Shown: piece by piece, positions 35,366 to 44,693 of the stretch
Numbering within the stretch: position 1 is the first letter of the stretch
How the letters are laid out: every line of letters starts with the position of its first letter
NCBI RefSeq assembly: GCF_018219815.1
Contig: NZ_JADMKU010000025.1
Location: 1-56,681, forward strand
DNA from: Thalassovita aquimarina
GTDB lineage: Bacteria > Pseudomonadota > Alphaproteobacteria > Rhodobacterales > Rhodobacteraceae
DNA length: 56,681 nt
Direction of reading: 5' to 3'
The notes under the pieces: generated by a model
Database searches by the model: none
What the model was told of the DNA's origin: nothing
Seen by the model: the letters and a program-made list of their open reading frames with translations, nothing else
Translations under genes and position numbers: made by a program

Positions 35366-37189
35366 ATGGCAATCACCGGCGCCGAGGCGGTATTGACGCC
35401 AATCACCGCCATCGCCCTGGTCGGTGCGCTTGGCGTCGGGGCGCAATACGTCGCGTGGCGGTTGCAGCTGCCCGCCATCGTGCTGATGCTTCTGGCCGGG
35501 ATCGCCGCCGGACCTGCCACCGGACTGCTGGAACCCAGCCGCGACATCGGGCCGCTTGTCGCGCCCATGGTCTCGCTCGCGGTGGCGATCATCCTGTTCG
35601 AAGGTGGTCTGACCCTTAACCTTCACAAGCTGCGCGACGCCGCCAAGGGGGTGCGGCGGCTGGTCTTCATCGGTGCGCCCCTTGGCTGGCTGTCTTCGGC
35701 GCTTGCGCTGCGCTATGGCGCCGGGCTCGGCTGGGAAACATCGGCGGTGTTCGGCGGCATCATGATCGTCACCGGCCCCACCGTGATCGCCCCCTTGCTG
35801 CGCCAGGCCAAGCTGGCGCGCCGCCCGGCACAACTGCTGCAATGGGAAGCGATCATCAACGATCCCATCGGCGCGCTGGCAGCGGTTCTGGCCTTCGAGG
35901 TGGTGATGGTCCGGCAAACCGCCGCCACCGCGGGCAATGCCGTGCAGGAACTGGTGCTTGGCATCGCCGTCGCTTCTGTTCTGGGCGCGGCGGCGGGATA
36001 CGGGCTGGCGGCGGCGTTCAAACGCGGCTGGGTGCCGGAATACATGAAGGTATCGGTTCTTTTCGTGGTGCTGATCGGGGTTTTCGCCCTGTCGGACACG
36101 CTGCTGCACGAAAGCGGGCTGCTGGCGGTGACGCTGATGGGCGTGGTGATCGCCAACGCCGATCTGCCGTCCTATTCCGAGATCAGGCGCTTCAAGGAAC
36201 ACGCGACGGTGCTGCTGGTCTCCGGGGTCTTCATCCTGCTCGCAGCGTCGCTCGATTTCGCCATGCTGGGACGGCTGAACTGGCGCGCGGCGCTGTTCTT
36301 GGGGCTGGTGATCGGGCTGGCGCGGCCGTTGACGGTGCTGATTTCGCTGGTCGGCACCGGCTTGCCCTGGCGCGAAAAGCTGCTGATCGCGCTGACCGGG
36401 CCGCGCGGGGTGGTCCTTGTCGCGGTGGCGGGGCTGTTCGGCGAAAGGCTGGCGGCGATGGGGATCGAAGACGGCGCGCTGGTAGCGCCGCTGGCCTTCG
36501 CGCTGGTCGCCGTCACCGTGGTGTTGCACGGCTTTACCCTGAAACCGCTGGCGCAGGCGCTTGGGCTGGCCGGGTCCGATACGCCCGGCGTGTTGCTGAT
36601 CGGCGGATCGAAATGGTCCACCGCGCTGGCCGAGGCGCTCGACAAGGCAGGCCTGCCGGTGTTGATCGCGGACCCCAACCGCAGCCGATTGCGGGCGGCA
36701 CGGCAACTGGGCCTGCCCACCTTTTTCGGCGATATCCTGTCGGAGGCGGCCGAAAACAGTCTCGAACTGGCGCAGTATGTCCGGCTCGTGGCGCTGACCG
36801 ACAACGATGCCTACAACACGCTGGTCACCACCGACCTGGCGCCGGAATACGGGCGCGATAACGTGTTCCAGCTGGCCCGCGCAAAGGAAAGCCAGGCGCG
36901 ACATGCGCTGCCCGCCACCTTGGGAGGCCGGGTCTTCGCGCAGGGGCGCCAGTATGACGAATTGCAGGGGCTGGTGCGCGCCGGGTGGGAATTCCGCACC
37001 ACCACGCTGAGCGAGGAATACGGTCTCGAAGAGTGGCGCGACGATCGTCCCGATGTCGTGCTGATCGTGGCAATCTATCCCAATGGCGAATTGCGCTTCC
37101 CGCGCGAGGACAGCAGCCTGAAAGGCGGTGAGGGCGTGAAACTGCTCTATTTCGCGCCGCCGAAGGAAAAAACGCAAGGCCAGGCCTGA
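35366..37189 (+). CDS. CPA1-type cation/proton antiporter with TrkA-N domain
   Basis: The 607-residue protein has about twelve transmembrane helices in residues 10-405 and a cytoplasmic NAD-binding TrkA_N/RCK domain at about 408-520 (GVLLIGGSKWSTALAEALDKAG, GDILSEAAENSLEL). The transport signature IINDPIGALAAVLAF has the Asn-Asp pair of CPA1 exchangers. It probably exports Na+ or K+ in exchange for H+, gated by a nucleotide. Ion specificity is not deducible from sequence alone. Confidence 0.9.
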   Translation: MAITGAEAVLTPITAIALVGALGVGAQYVAWRLQLPAIVLMLLAGIAAGPATGLLEPSRDIGPLVAPMVSLAVAIILFEGGLTLNLHKLRDAAKGVRRLVFIGAPLGWLSSALALRYGAGLGWETSAVFGGIMIVTGPTVIAPLLRQAKLARRPAQLLQWEAIINDPIGALAAVLAFEVVMVRQTAATAGNAVQELVLGIAVASVLGAAAGYGLAAAFKRGWVPEYMKVSVLFVVLIGVFALSDTLLHESGLLAVTLMGVVIANADLPSYSEIRRFKEHATVLLVSGVFILLAASLDFAMLGRLNWRAALFLGLVIGLARPLTVLISLVGTGLPWREKLLIALTGPRGVVLVAVAGLFGERLAAMGIEDGALVAPLAFALVAVTVVLHGFTLKPLAQALGLAGSDTPGVLLIGGSKWSTALAEALDKAGLPVLIADPNRSRLRAARQLGLPTFFGDILSEAAENSLELAQYVRLVALTDNDAYNTLVTTDLAPEYGRDNVFQLARAKESQARHALPATLGGRVFAQGRQYDELQGLVRAGWEFRTTTLSEEYGLEEWRDDRPDVVLIVAIYPNGELRFPREDSSLKGGEGVKLLYFAPPKEKTQGQA

Positions 37190-37194
37190 CGCGG

Positions 37195-37260
37195 TTCTTT
37201 TTCTTGGCGCAAATACCCCCTGGGTGAATGCGCCAACGGCGCAGAGGGGGCGGCGCTCCC
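37195..37260 (+). repeat. Post-stop intergenic repeat element, copy B
   Basis: This begins 6 nt after the antiporter stop: TTCTTTTTCTTGGCGCAAATACC, then a dyad built from TGCGCCAACGGCGCA and CCCCCTGG...AGAGGGGG. TGCGCC-AAC-GGCGCA is a perfect 6-bp stem nested in an outer CCCCCT/AGGGGG pairing, so the transcript would fold strongly just after the gene. It resembles the element at 32006-32058. Confidence 0.5.
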
Positions 37261-37301
37261 TTTGCCCGCCCGCGCGGGGTGATCCCTTTGCCAGCTTGCC
37301 G

Positions 37302-37329
37302 TTGACCTTTCCCCTTGCCGTGTTAAACC
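37302..37329 (+). promoter_or_regulatory. Candidate housekeeping promoter of argS
   Basis: TTGACC (37302-37307) and TAAACC (37324-37329) are spaced by 16 bases and lie 30-57 nt upstream of the argS start. The -35 box fits the alphaproteobacterial sigma-70 preference well, while the -10 box is poor. Confidence 0.35.
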
Positions 37330-37358
37330 CCGGCCCAAGCTGAAAGGATGTGTGACCG

Positions 37359-39104
37359 ATGAACCTGTTCTCCGATATCCGCGCGCTGGTGCTGGACATG
37401 CTGGACCAGATGATCCAAGCGGGCGATCTGCCCGAGGGGCTGGATTTCGCCAATGTGGCGGTCGAACCGCCCCGTGATGCCGCGCATGGGGACATGGCGA
37501 CCAATGCCGCGATGGTTCTGGCCAAGCCCGCCAAGATGAAGCCGCGCGATATCGCCGAGAAGCTGGCCGACAAGCTCGCCGCCGATCCCCGCGTGACCAG
37601 CGCCGAGGTCGCCGGCCCCGGTTTCCTCAACCTGCGGCTTGATCCCGCGCTGTGGCAGGGCATCGTGAAAACCGCGCTGACCGACGGCACCGCCTACGGC
37701 CGTTCGGGCCTGGGGCAGGGCAAGAAGGTCAACGTCGAATACGTCTCGGCCAACCCGACCGGGCCGATGCATGTCGGCCATACCCGCGGCGCGGTGTTCG
37801 GCGATGCGCTGGCCAGCCTGCTGGATTACGCCGGATACGACGTTACCCGCGAATATTACATCAACGACGGCGGCGCGCAGGTCGACGTGCTGGCGCGGTC
37901 CGCCTATGAACGCTACCGCGAAGCCAACGGGCTGGAACCCGAGATCGTCGAGGGCCTTTATCCCGGCGATTACCTGATCCCGGTCGGCGAGGCGCTGAAG
38001 GAAAAATACGGGGCGACCCTGCTGGACAAGCCCGAGGCCGAATGGCTGGGCGAAATCCGCGATTTCGCAACGCAAGCGATGATGGAGATGATCCGCGGCG
38101 ACCTGGCCAGCCTGGGCGTAAAGATGGATGTCTATTACTCGGAAAAGTCGCTCTACGGCACCGGCCAGATCGAAGCGGCGCTGGAACGCCTGAAGGGGCT
38201 GGGCCTGATCTACGAAGGCGTGCTGGAGCCGCCCAAGGGCAAGCTGCCCGAGGATTGGGAAGAGCGCGAGCAGACCCTGTTCAAATCGACCGAATACGGT
38301 GACGACGTCGACCGCCCGGTGATGAAGTCGGACGGCGCATGGACCTATTTCGCCCCCGATATCGCCTATCACTGGACCAAGGTGGAACGCGGTTTCGACA
38401 TGCTGATCGACGTGTTCGGCGCCGATCACGGCGGTTACGTCAAGCGGATGAAGGCCGCTGTCGCGGCGCTGTCCGAAGGGAAGGTGCCTCTCGACATCAA
38501 GCTGATCCAGCTGGTGAAGCTCTACAAGAACGGCGAGCCGTTCAAGATGTCGAAACGGGCAGGGACCTTCGTCACCCTGCGCGACGTGGTCGAACAGGTG
38601 GGCGCCGACGTGACCCGGTTCCACATGCTGACCCGCAAGAACGACGCGCCGCTGGATTTCGATTTCGACAAGGTGCTGGAACAGTCCAAGGACAACCCGG
38701 TCTTTTACGTGCAATACGCCAATGCCCGGATCTGTTCGGTGCTGCGCAAGGCCGAAGAGGCCGGCATCGCCCATGATGACGCCACGCTGGCGGCGGCGGA
38801 CCTGTCGCAACTGGGCCACGAAGCGGAACTCAGCGTTGCCAAGAAGCTGTCGGAATGGCCGCGTCTGGTGGAAATCGCCGCACGCCACAACGAACCGCAC
38901 CGGGTTGCCTTCTACCTCTATGAACTGGCCAGCGAGTTCCATTCGCTGTGGAACCGCGGCAATGAGGACATGTCGCTGCGCTTCCTTCAGGAAGGCGACG
39001 CGGCCGCAAGCCAGGCGAAAATCGCGCTGGCCCGCGCCGTGGCCGTTGTTATTTCCGCCGGTCTTGGTATTCTGGGCGTAACTCCGGTGGAAGAGATGCG
39101 CTAA
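37359..39104 (+). CDS. argS: Arginyl-tRNA synthetase
   Basis: This is a 581-residue class I synthetase. The N-terminal Add1 domain (residues 1-90) precedes the HIGH-like motif [20 protein letters not shown] (near 130-149). The KMSKS-like loop is KMSKRAG near residue 394, and a DALR anticodon-binding domain ends the protein (about 455-581). The ribosome-binding site AAAGGA precedes the ATG. It is followed 68 nt later by the SPOR protein gene. Confidence 0.97.
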   Translation: MNLFSDIRALVLDMLDQMIQAGDLPEGLDFANVAVEPPRDAAHGDMATNAAMVLAKPAKMKPRDIAEKLADKLAADPRVTSAEVAGPGFLNLRLDPALWQGIVKTALTDGTAYGRSGLGQGKKVNVEYVSANPTGPMHVGHTRGAVFGDALASLLDYAGYDVTREYYINDGGAQVDVLARSAYERYREANGLEPEIVEGLYPGDYLIPVGEALKEKYGATLLDKPEAEWLGEIRDFATQAMMEMIRGDLASLGVKMDVYYSEKSLYGTGQIEAALERLKGLGLIYEGVLEPPKGKLPEDWEEREQTLFKSTEYGDDVDRPVMKSDGAWTYFAPDIAYHWTKVERGFDMLIDVFGADHGGYVKRMKAAVAALSEGKVPLDIKLIQLVKLYKNGEPFKMSKRAGTFVTLRDVVEQVGADVTRFHMLTRKNDAPLDFDFDKVLEQSKDNPVFYVQYANARICSVLRKAEEAGIAHDDATLAAADLSQLGHEAELSVAKKLSEWPRLVEIAARHNEPHRVAFYLYELASEFHSLWNRGNEDMSLRFLQEGDAAASQAKIALARAVAVVISAGLGILGVTPVEEMR

Positions 39105-39172
39105 CGCACCGCCGCCGGATCGTGAAGAGCAGTCAAACGGCGGGGCACGCCCCACCGGCACGAGAGGCGATT

Positions 39173-40093
39173 ATGGCGGAGACACAGGCAGACGGGCGCG
39201 AATATGCGCCCGCAACGGGCAAATCCATCGCAACGATCACGAACTGGACCGGGGCCGCGGTATCGCTGGCACTGGTCATCGGTGTCGGTGTCTGGGGTTA
39301 CAAGCTGGTGATGCGCGATGTCAGCGGCGTGCCTGTCGTGCGTGCCGCCGAAGGCCCGATGCGGGTGATGCCCGAGGATCCGGGTGGCGCACCGGCGGAA
39401 AATCAGGGGCTTGCGGTCAACAAGGTCGCCGCCGAGGGCGTGGCCGAAAAACCCGCCGACCGCCTGATCCTGGCGCCGCGCCCGGTGGACTTGGCCGCAG
39501 AGGACAGTACAACCGCCAAACTGAGCCTGATCAAGCTGAGCGCGCGCGATGACGTACAGCCCGCCGATCCGGCGGTGAACATGTCGGTCGAGGCGCTGGT
39601 CAGGGATCTGACCGAGGGCGCCGAGCCGCTGAGCCCGGTAGACGATCCGCAGCAGGCGGCGACGGGCGAAGCGGACGATATCGCGTCCGAGGCCGAACCC
39701 GCAAAGAAAGCGCCGAAGATCGGCCTTGCCACCTCGCTCCGGCCCCGGCTGCGTCCGGCAGGGGGACGGCTGGTGGCCTCCACCGATCCGGCGGCGGCAG
39801 CCGCGGCGCTTGGCATCGATATCGACCCGGCCACCATTCCCGCGGGCACAAGGCTGGCCCAGCTTGGCGCCTATGACAGCGCCGAGGTGGCGCGCAAGGA
39901 ATGGGACCGCATGTCGGCCCGGTTCGGCGATTTCATGGAAGACAAGAAGCGGGTGATCCAGAAGGCCGAAAGCGGCGGGCGCACCTTCTACCGGCTGCGC
40001 GCGCACGGCTTTGCCGATATCAGCGAAGCGCGCCGTTTCTGTTCGGCGCTGGTGGCCGAGAAGGCCGAATGCATTCCGGTAACCACCAAGTGA
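39173..40093 (+). CDS. SPOR domain membrane protein
   Basis: The 306-residue protein has a short cytoplasmic tail, one transmembrane helix (about 26-46, WTGAAVSLALVIGVGVWGYKL), a long low-complexity Pro/Ala/Glu-rich periplasmic linker and a C-terminal SPOR domain (about 225-306, LAQLGAYDSAEVARKEWDRM to EKAECIPV). SPOR domains bind denuded septal peptidoglycan, so a cell-division role is likely. I chose the ATG at 39173 for its GAGAGG ribosome-binding site over the one at 39122. The stop overlaps nagZ (GTGA). Confidence 0.9.
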   Translation: MAETQADGREYAPATGKSIATITNWTGAAVSLALVIGVGVWGYKLVMRDVSGVPVVRAAEGPMRVMPEDPGGAPAENQGLAVNKVAAEGVAEKPADRLILAPRPVDLAAEDSTTAKLSLIKLSARDDVQPADPAVNMSVEALVRDLTEGAEPLSPVDDPQQAATGEADDIASEAEPAKKAPKIGLATSLRPRLRPAGGRLVASTDPAAAAAALGIDIDPATIPAGTRLAQLGAYDSAEVARKEWDRMSARFGDFMEDKKRVIQKAESGGRTFYRLRAHGFADISEARRFCSALVAEKAECIPVTTK

Positions 40094-41097
40094 CCCGGTT
40101 CGGTGCGACCATCCTCGATCCGCTGGGATTGCGGCTCGGCGCGGAAGAAAAACGGTTCTTGCGCGATGCCGATCCGTTCGGTTTCATCCTGTTCGCCCGC
40201 AATATCGACAGCGCCGACCAGGTTCGCGCGCTCTGCGCCGACCTGCGTGACGCGGTGGGGCGCGAGGCGCCGATCACCATCGATCAGGAAGGCGGCCGGG
40301 TGCAGCGGCTGCGCCCGCCGCTGGGCACCGAATGGCTGCCGCCGCTGGATCATGCGCAGGCCGCCGGAGAGGCCGCGGCAGAGGCGATGTATCTGCGTTA
40401 CCGCATCATCGCGCATGAATTGCGTGCGGTGGGGGTGGACAGCAATTGCGCGCCGCTGGTCGACGTGGCGACACCCGACACCCATCCGTTCCTGAAAAAC
40501 CGCTGCTACGGCTTTGACGCCGATACCGTGGCGCGGCTGGGCCGGGCGGTGGCGGATGGGTTGCTGGACGGCGGCGTGCTGCCGGTGGTCAAACACATCC
40601 CGGGTCATGGCCGCGCGGTGGCCGACAGCCATCTGGACCTGCCGGTGGTGTCGGCCTCGCGCGATGATCTAGACCGCACCGATTTTGCTCCGTTCAGGGC
40701 GCTCAGCGACCTGCCGTTGGGGATGACCGCGCATCTGGTTTACGACCGGATCGATAACCGCCCCGCCACCTTGTCGCCCGTCATGATGGACCTGATCCGC
40801 GACGAGATCGGTTTCGACGGGCTGATCATGACCGACGACATCTCGATGAAGGCGCTGAGCGGCGACCCGGCCGATCTGAGCCGGGCTGCGATCGCTGCGG
40901 GCTGCGATCTGGTCCTGCATTGCAACGGGTCGCTGGAGGAAAAACGCAAGGTGGCCGAGGCCTCGGGCCGGCTGTCCGATGCGGGACAGGTGCGGGCGGA
41001 ACGCGCCCTCCTGACCCGGCATGCCCCCGCCGAGGTTGACATTCCCGCCCTCAGGGCCAAGCTGGACGCGCTGTTGAATGGGCGCGGGCATGGCTGA
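40090..41097 (+). CDS. nagZ: Beta-N-acetylhexosaminidase NagZ
   Basis: This is a 335-residue glycoside hydrolase family 3 enzyme of muropeptide recycling, acting in the cytoplasm. Motifs are ITIDQEGGRVQRLRPP, the KHIPGHGRAVADSHLDLP loop carrying the catalytic His/Asp pair, and the nucleophile Asp in IMTDDISMKAL. It starts with GTG at 40090, overlapping the SPOR protein stop by 4 nt, so it is coupled. Its 3' end overlaps scpA by 8 nt. Confidence 0.94.
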   Translation: MTRFGATILDPLGLRLGAEEKRFLRDADPFGFILFARNIDSADQVRALCADLRDAVGREAPITIDQEGGRVQRLRPPLGTEWLPPLDHAQAAGEAAAEAMYLRYRIIAHELRAVGVDSNCAPLVDVATPDTHPFLKNRCYGFDADTVARLGRAVADGLLDGGVLPVVKHIPGHGRAVADSHLDLPVVSASRDDLDRTDFAPFRALSDLPLGMTAHLVYDRIDNRPATLSPVMMDLIRDEIGFDGLIMTDDISMKALSGDPADLSRAAIAAGCDLVLHCNGSLEEKRKVAEASGRLSDAGQVRAERALLTRHAPAEVDIPALRAKLDALLNGRGHG

Positions 41098-41902
41098 GGA
41101 CGAATTCGACTTCGAGGAAGACAAGCAGGAAGAACAGAGCGTCGCCGAACGGATGGCGGCGGAGGCCCTGATCGTTGATGTCGACGGGTTCGAGGGGCCG
41201 CTCGACCTGCTGTTGATGCTGTCGCGCACCCAGAAGGTCGACCTGCGCAAGATTTCCATCCTGCAACTGGCGGAACAATACCTGGCCTTCGTCGAGAAGG
41301 CCAAGGCGCTCAGGATCGAACTGGCCGCCGATTACCTGGTGATGGCGGCCTGGCTGGCCTTCCTGAAATCGCGCCTGCTGCTGCCGCCCGACCCGACCGA
41401 GGAAGGGCCCTCGGGCGAAGAACTGGCCGCTCACCTGGCGTTCCAACTGGAACGCCTGCAGGCGATGCGCGACGCGGCGGCCAAGCTGATGGCGCGCGAC
41501 CAGATGGGCAAGGATTTCTTCGTGCGCGGGCTGCCCGAAGGGGTCGAACGGGTCAAGCGGGTGACCTACACGGCGACGCTTCTGGATCTGATGCAGGGCT
41601 ATGCGCGGATTCGCACCAAGGACGAATTCCGCCCCTTCGTGATGGACCGGGATTCGGTCTACACGATGGAACAGGCGCTGGAACGGATGCGCGGCTTGAT
41701 CGGGTTTGCCGGCACCTGGACCGATATCAGCAGCTATTTCCCCTCCGGCTGGGAAAACGACCCGGTCAAGCGCCGCTCGGCCACCGCCGCGACCTTCGCG
41801 GCGTCGCTGGAACTGGCCAAGGAGGGCAAGGTGATACTGCGGCAGGGCGGCACGTTCGAACCGATCGAACTGCGCAGAAGGGAAGATGAGCGCAATGGCT
41901 GA
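41090..41902 (+). CDS. scpA: Segregation and condensation protein A
   Basis: This 270-residue kleisin bridges SMC heads in chromosome condensation. The N-terminal domain starts DGFEGPLDLLLMLSRTQKVDLRKISI, with LAAHLAFQLERLQAM in the middle, and the C-terminal winged helix is the final third. A Met at 41078 also opens the frame. I prefer 41090 (MAEDEFDFEED), which overlaps nagZ by 8 nt. It is next to scpB, as usual. Confidence 0.93.
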   Translation: MAEDEFDFEEDKQEEQSVAERMAAEALIVDVDGFEGPLDLLLMLSRTQKVDLRKISILQLAEQYLAFVEKAKALRIELAADYLVMAAWLAFLKSRLLLPPDPTEEGPSGEELAAHLAFQLERLQAMRDAAAKLMARDQMGKDFFVRGLPEGVERVKRVTYTATLLDLMQGYARIRTKDEFRPFVMDRDSVYTMEQALERMRGLIGFAGTWTDISSYFPSGWENDPVKRRSATAATFAASLELAKEGKVILRQGGTFEPIELRRREDERNG

Positions 41903-42575
41903 AGAAATCGCGGAACAACAGGCAGAGCAGGGCGCGCAACAGGAAGAAAGCCTGTTCGAAGCGCCCCCGATCGGTGAGCAGGAACGGATGGTCGAAGCGA
42001 TGCTGTTTGCCTCCGCCGAACCGCTGAGCGTGAAGGAACTGGAAGGCCGCATGCCGCATGGCTGCGATGCCTCCGAAGCGCTGGTGCATCTGCGCAAACG
42101 TTATGAGGGCCGGGGTGTTCGCGTGGTCAAGGTGGGCGATGCCTGGGCGATCCGCACCGCGCCCGACCTGGGTTTCCTGATGCAGAAGGAAACCGTCGAG
42201 GTGCGCAAGCTGTCTCGTGCCGCCATCGAAACGCTGGCGATCATCGCCTATCACCAGCCGACCACCCGCGCCGAGATCGAGGAAATCCGCGGTGTCTCGG
42301 TCAGCCGGGGCACGGTGGACCAGTTGCTGGAAATGGAATGGATCCGCTTCGGCCGCCGCCGGATGACGCCTGGGCGCCCGGTTACCTTCGTCGTGACGCA
42401 GGAATTCCTTGACCATTTCGGACTGGAAAACGCCCGCGACCTGCCGGGGCTGAAGGAATTGCGCTCGGCCGGGCTACTGGACAACCGGCCACCGCCGGGG
42501 GCCATGCCGACGCTGGTCGAAGGCGATGAAGAGGAAGACGAGGAAATCGGCCAGGGCGAGATGTTCGAGGATTGA
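41886..42575 (+). CDS. scpB: Segregation and condensation protein B
   Basis: This 229-residue protein has two winged-helix domains that clamp ScpA. Family segments are QERMVEAMLFASAEPLSVKELEGRM, KLSRAAIETLAIIAYHQPTTRAEIEEIRGV and the GRPVTFVVTQEFLDHFGLENARDLPGLKEL ending. The C-terminus is acidic. Two starts compete, 41886 and 41895. The AAGGGA ribosome-binding site is rather close to the first and far from the second, so the first residues are unsure. Confidence 0.92.
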   Translation: MSAMAEEIAEQQAEQGAQQEESLFEAPPIGEQERMVEAMLFASAEPLSVKELEGRMPHGCDASEALVHLRKRYEGRGVRVVKVGDAWAIRTAPDLGFLMQKETVEVRKLSRAAIETLAIIAYHQPTTRAEIEEIRGVSVSRGTVDQLLEMEWIRFGRRRMTPGRPVTFVVTQEFLDHFGLENARDLPGLKELRSAGLLDNRPPPGAMPTLVEGDEEEDEEIGQGEMFED

Positions 42576-42667
42576 CCGGTTACCGGTACGTTTGCCCGCG
42601 GACTGCACGGCCCTGAAATTGGCACATTTATCGCCTACATAGCGCTGAAACAAAGCCGGAGAGCCCC

Positions 42668-42847
42668 ATGAACGCCAATCAACTGATCAACATGATCATC
42701 CGACAGGTGGTCCGCAAATTCGTCAACAAGGGCGTGGATGCCGGGGTGAACAAGCTGGCCAGCGGTGGCAAGCAGGGCAAGCAGGCCCGGCACGACGTCA
42801 AGCGCGCGCGTCAGGCCGCCCGGATGACGCGCCGTCTGAACAAGTAG
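42668..42847 (+). CDS. Small basic protein, 59 aa
   Basis: An ATG at 42668, after a modest GGAGA ribosome-binding site, opens a 59-residue, strongly basic protein. It begins MNANQLINMIIRQVVRKFVN, then GVNKLASGGKQGKQARHDVKRARQAARMTRRLNK. The first half predicts an amphipathic helix and the tail has many Arg and Lys residues. It follows scpB by 92 nt. The last 50 bases overlap the convergent MFS gene. The family is unknown; nucleic-acid or membrane-surface binding would fit the charge. Confidence 0.65.
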   Translation: MNANQLINMIIRQVVRKFVNKGVDAGVNKLASGGKQGKQARHDVKRARQAARMTRRLNK

Positions 42848-43970
42848 GGCAGGGCCAGAGCGCCTCGATGCAGGCCAGCGCGGCGCAGAGTGCCGACACC
42901 GCCAAGCAGGCGGGCAGGCCCGCCGCTTCGAACGGCCAGCGGAACACCATCGCGCCGCCCAGCACGCACAGATATGTCGAGGCCGAATTCAGCCCCATCA
43001 CAGCGCCGCGCTGCTTGGGATCGAGCGCCGTCAGCCGCGCCACCACGGCGTTCAGCCCGAAATGCTGGAATATGCCCCAGCAGAAGGCGGCGGCCAGCAA
43101 CAGCCCGAACTGCGCCGCGCTCAGCGCCATCAATACGTAGGCGATCAGCAGCCCGGCAAAGGCCAGAACGGTCGCCCGCCGCGCCGGCATCCGGTCCACG
43201 AACCGGTCCAGAAACACCGCCAGCCCGAAGCCGCTGCCATAGGCAAAGGTGACCACCCCGGCGGCCGAGGTGGTCATTCCCAGCGTGTCGACGACATGCG
43301 GCCCCATGAAGCTGTAGGCGCCGAAAAATCCCAGCATCAGCATCGCGTTGGACAGAAGCCCCCGGGTGATGCCCGGAACCCGCAGCCCGGTCAGCGGCGA
43401 GGTGGGGGCGGTGGCCGTCACCGCTACCCGCATGTCGCAGCGCCCCAGCAGTAGCCAGATCGCCCCGGTCAGCCCCGCCATCAGCGCGTAGACGCTGCGC
43501 CATCCGGCGATATCGGCCAGCGACGCGGCCAGCACCACACCGCCCACAAGGCTGAGCGTCCAGCCGGTCAGCACGGTGCCGATGGTCTGCTTTTCGCGCC
43601 CCGGCGGCCCGACCTGCGCGGCCAGTGAATAGATCGCGGGCAAAGCCATGCCCGCACCCAGCCCGGCGATGGCATGGGCGATCAGCAGCACCGCAACAAC
43701 CGGGGCCAGCGCCGACAGGATCAGCGACACGATCAGCAAAAGGCAGGCCTGCCGCAGCGCCTTATCCGCGCCGATCAGATCGGCGCGCGGCGCCAGAAAC
43801 AGTGCCGACAGCGCGGTGCCCGCGCCATAAGCGCCCATCGCCTGGATGATGTCGCCGGGCTGCGCGCCCAGATCCTGCGCGACAACGGTCGCGATCGGCG
43901 GCAGCACCAGCGAATTGGCGCCGACAACGCCGATGGTGGCGGTCAGAAGGGGAATGGGGCGTGTCAGCAT
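42798..43970 (-). CDS. MFS transporter
   Basis: The 390-residue major facilitator has twelve predicted helices. The first cytoplasmic loop carries the variant signature GAGTALSALFLAPRADLIGADKALR, and the N- and C-halves are separated near residue 190. The drug:H+ antiporter type (PRK family) is likely, but the substrate is unknown. The last 17 codons overlap the 59-aa gene on the other strand. The C-terminal tail after the final helix (CPTCSDGASSGRPDARA) is not conserved-looking. Confidence 0.85.
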   Translation of the reverse strand: MLTRPIPLLTATIGVVGANSLVLPPIATVVAQDLGAQPGDIIQAMGAYGAGTALSALFLAPRADLIGADKALRQACLLLIVSLILSALAPVVAVLLIAHAIAGLGAGMALPAIYSLAAQVGPPGREKQTIGTVLTGWTLSLVGGVVLAASLADIAGWRSVYALMAGLTGAIWLLLGRCDMRVAVTATAPTSPLTGLRVPGITRGLLSNAMLMLGFFGAYSFMGPHVVDTLGMTTSAAGVVTFAYGSGFGLAVFLDRFVDRMPARRATVLAFAGLLIAYVLMALSAAQFGLLLAAAFCWGIFQHFGLNAVVARLTALDPKQRGAVMGLNSASTYLCVLGGAMVFRWPFEAAGLPACLAVSALCAALACIEALWPCPTCSDGASSGRPDARA

Positions 43971-44049
43971 CTTGCCCCAGCGATAGCGCTTTCGCGGGGG
44001 CTTGGGAAAGCGGAACCTGACGGGGCGGTGGGTGACGCTGCGGAATGGA

Positions 44050-44675
44050 TCAGTGGCAGCGCAGCGGATAGGTCAGCCGCACCGGCGTGTCGGGCAAATC
44101 GTGGGCAGGGTCGAAGCAGGTGACCCGGCCGACGCCATCGGCCCAATAGAGATGCGGATCGACGGCTTCGGCCGATTGTCCTTCCTTGCGGTGGACCTCG
44201 AAATGCAGGTGGTTGAGCGTTCCCGCCAGCGCCCCGGTCGATCCCACGCGGCCGATCTGCTGGCCGTGGCTGACATGATCGCCCTTGGCGATCGTCCGCG
44301 CATCCAGATGCACCGACCGGGTGGTGATCTGGCGGCCTTCGGCATCAGTTCCGTGGCTGATTTCCACCCGGTTGCCATAGGCCGGTTCGTAATAGGAGGC
44401 GACAACGACACCGTTCGCCGCGGCCAGGACCGGGGTGCCCTGCGGCGCCAGCACATCCATGCCGAGGTGATTGCCCCCCTGGCCTCCGGTATCGCTGCTG
44501 TCCGAGATGCGGCGGAACTGCTGCCCCACGGGGGGGCGTTGGGCGGCATGATCACGTCGATCCGGGCCGTCGTATAGGCGCTGTAGGGGGCCGAAGAGCC
44601 ATCGGGGGGCGCGGAACAGCCCGTCAGCGCCAGAACGGCCAGAAAGGCAATCGTCGCAGCGCTGAAGGTTTTCAT
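44050..44675 (-). pseudogene. M23 peptidase lipoprotein, frameshifted at a C7 tract
   Basis: The 5' part (44675 down to about 44537) encodes a lipoprotein signal MKTFSAATIAFLAVLALTGC and DGSSAPYSAYTTARIDVIMPP. At a run of seven C (minus strand, plus 44530-44536) the sense continues in another frame as VGQQFRRISDSSDTGGQGGN. The zinc-binding HLGMDVLAPQGTP and the HLHFEVH motif of LytM/M23 peptidases follow, to the stop at 44050. One extra C restores a single protein of about 208 residues. It would be an outer-membrane-anchored murein hydrolase or activator. The shift may be a sequencing error, a recent mutation or a phase switch. Confidence 0.8.
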
Positions 44676-44693
44676 GGCCTGTCCCCTTTCCGC

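Noticed and set aside
35027-37690. An 887-codon minus-strand open frame
   Set aside because: It lies antisense to the antiporter and parts of dgt and argS, whose plus frames carry clear family motifs.
42614-42628. Sigma-54-like promoter TTGGCAC before the 59-aa gene
   Set aside because: The -12 part reads TCGC rather than TTGC, and there is no enhancer-like context.
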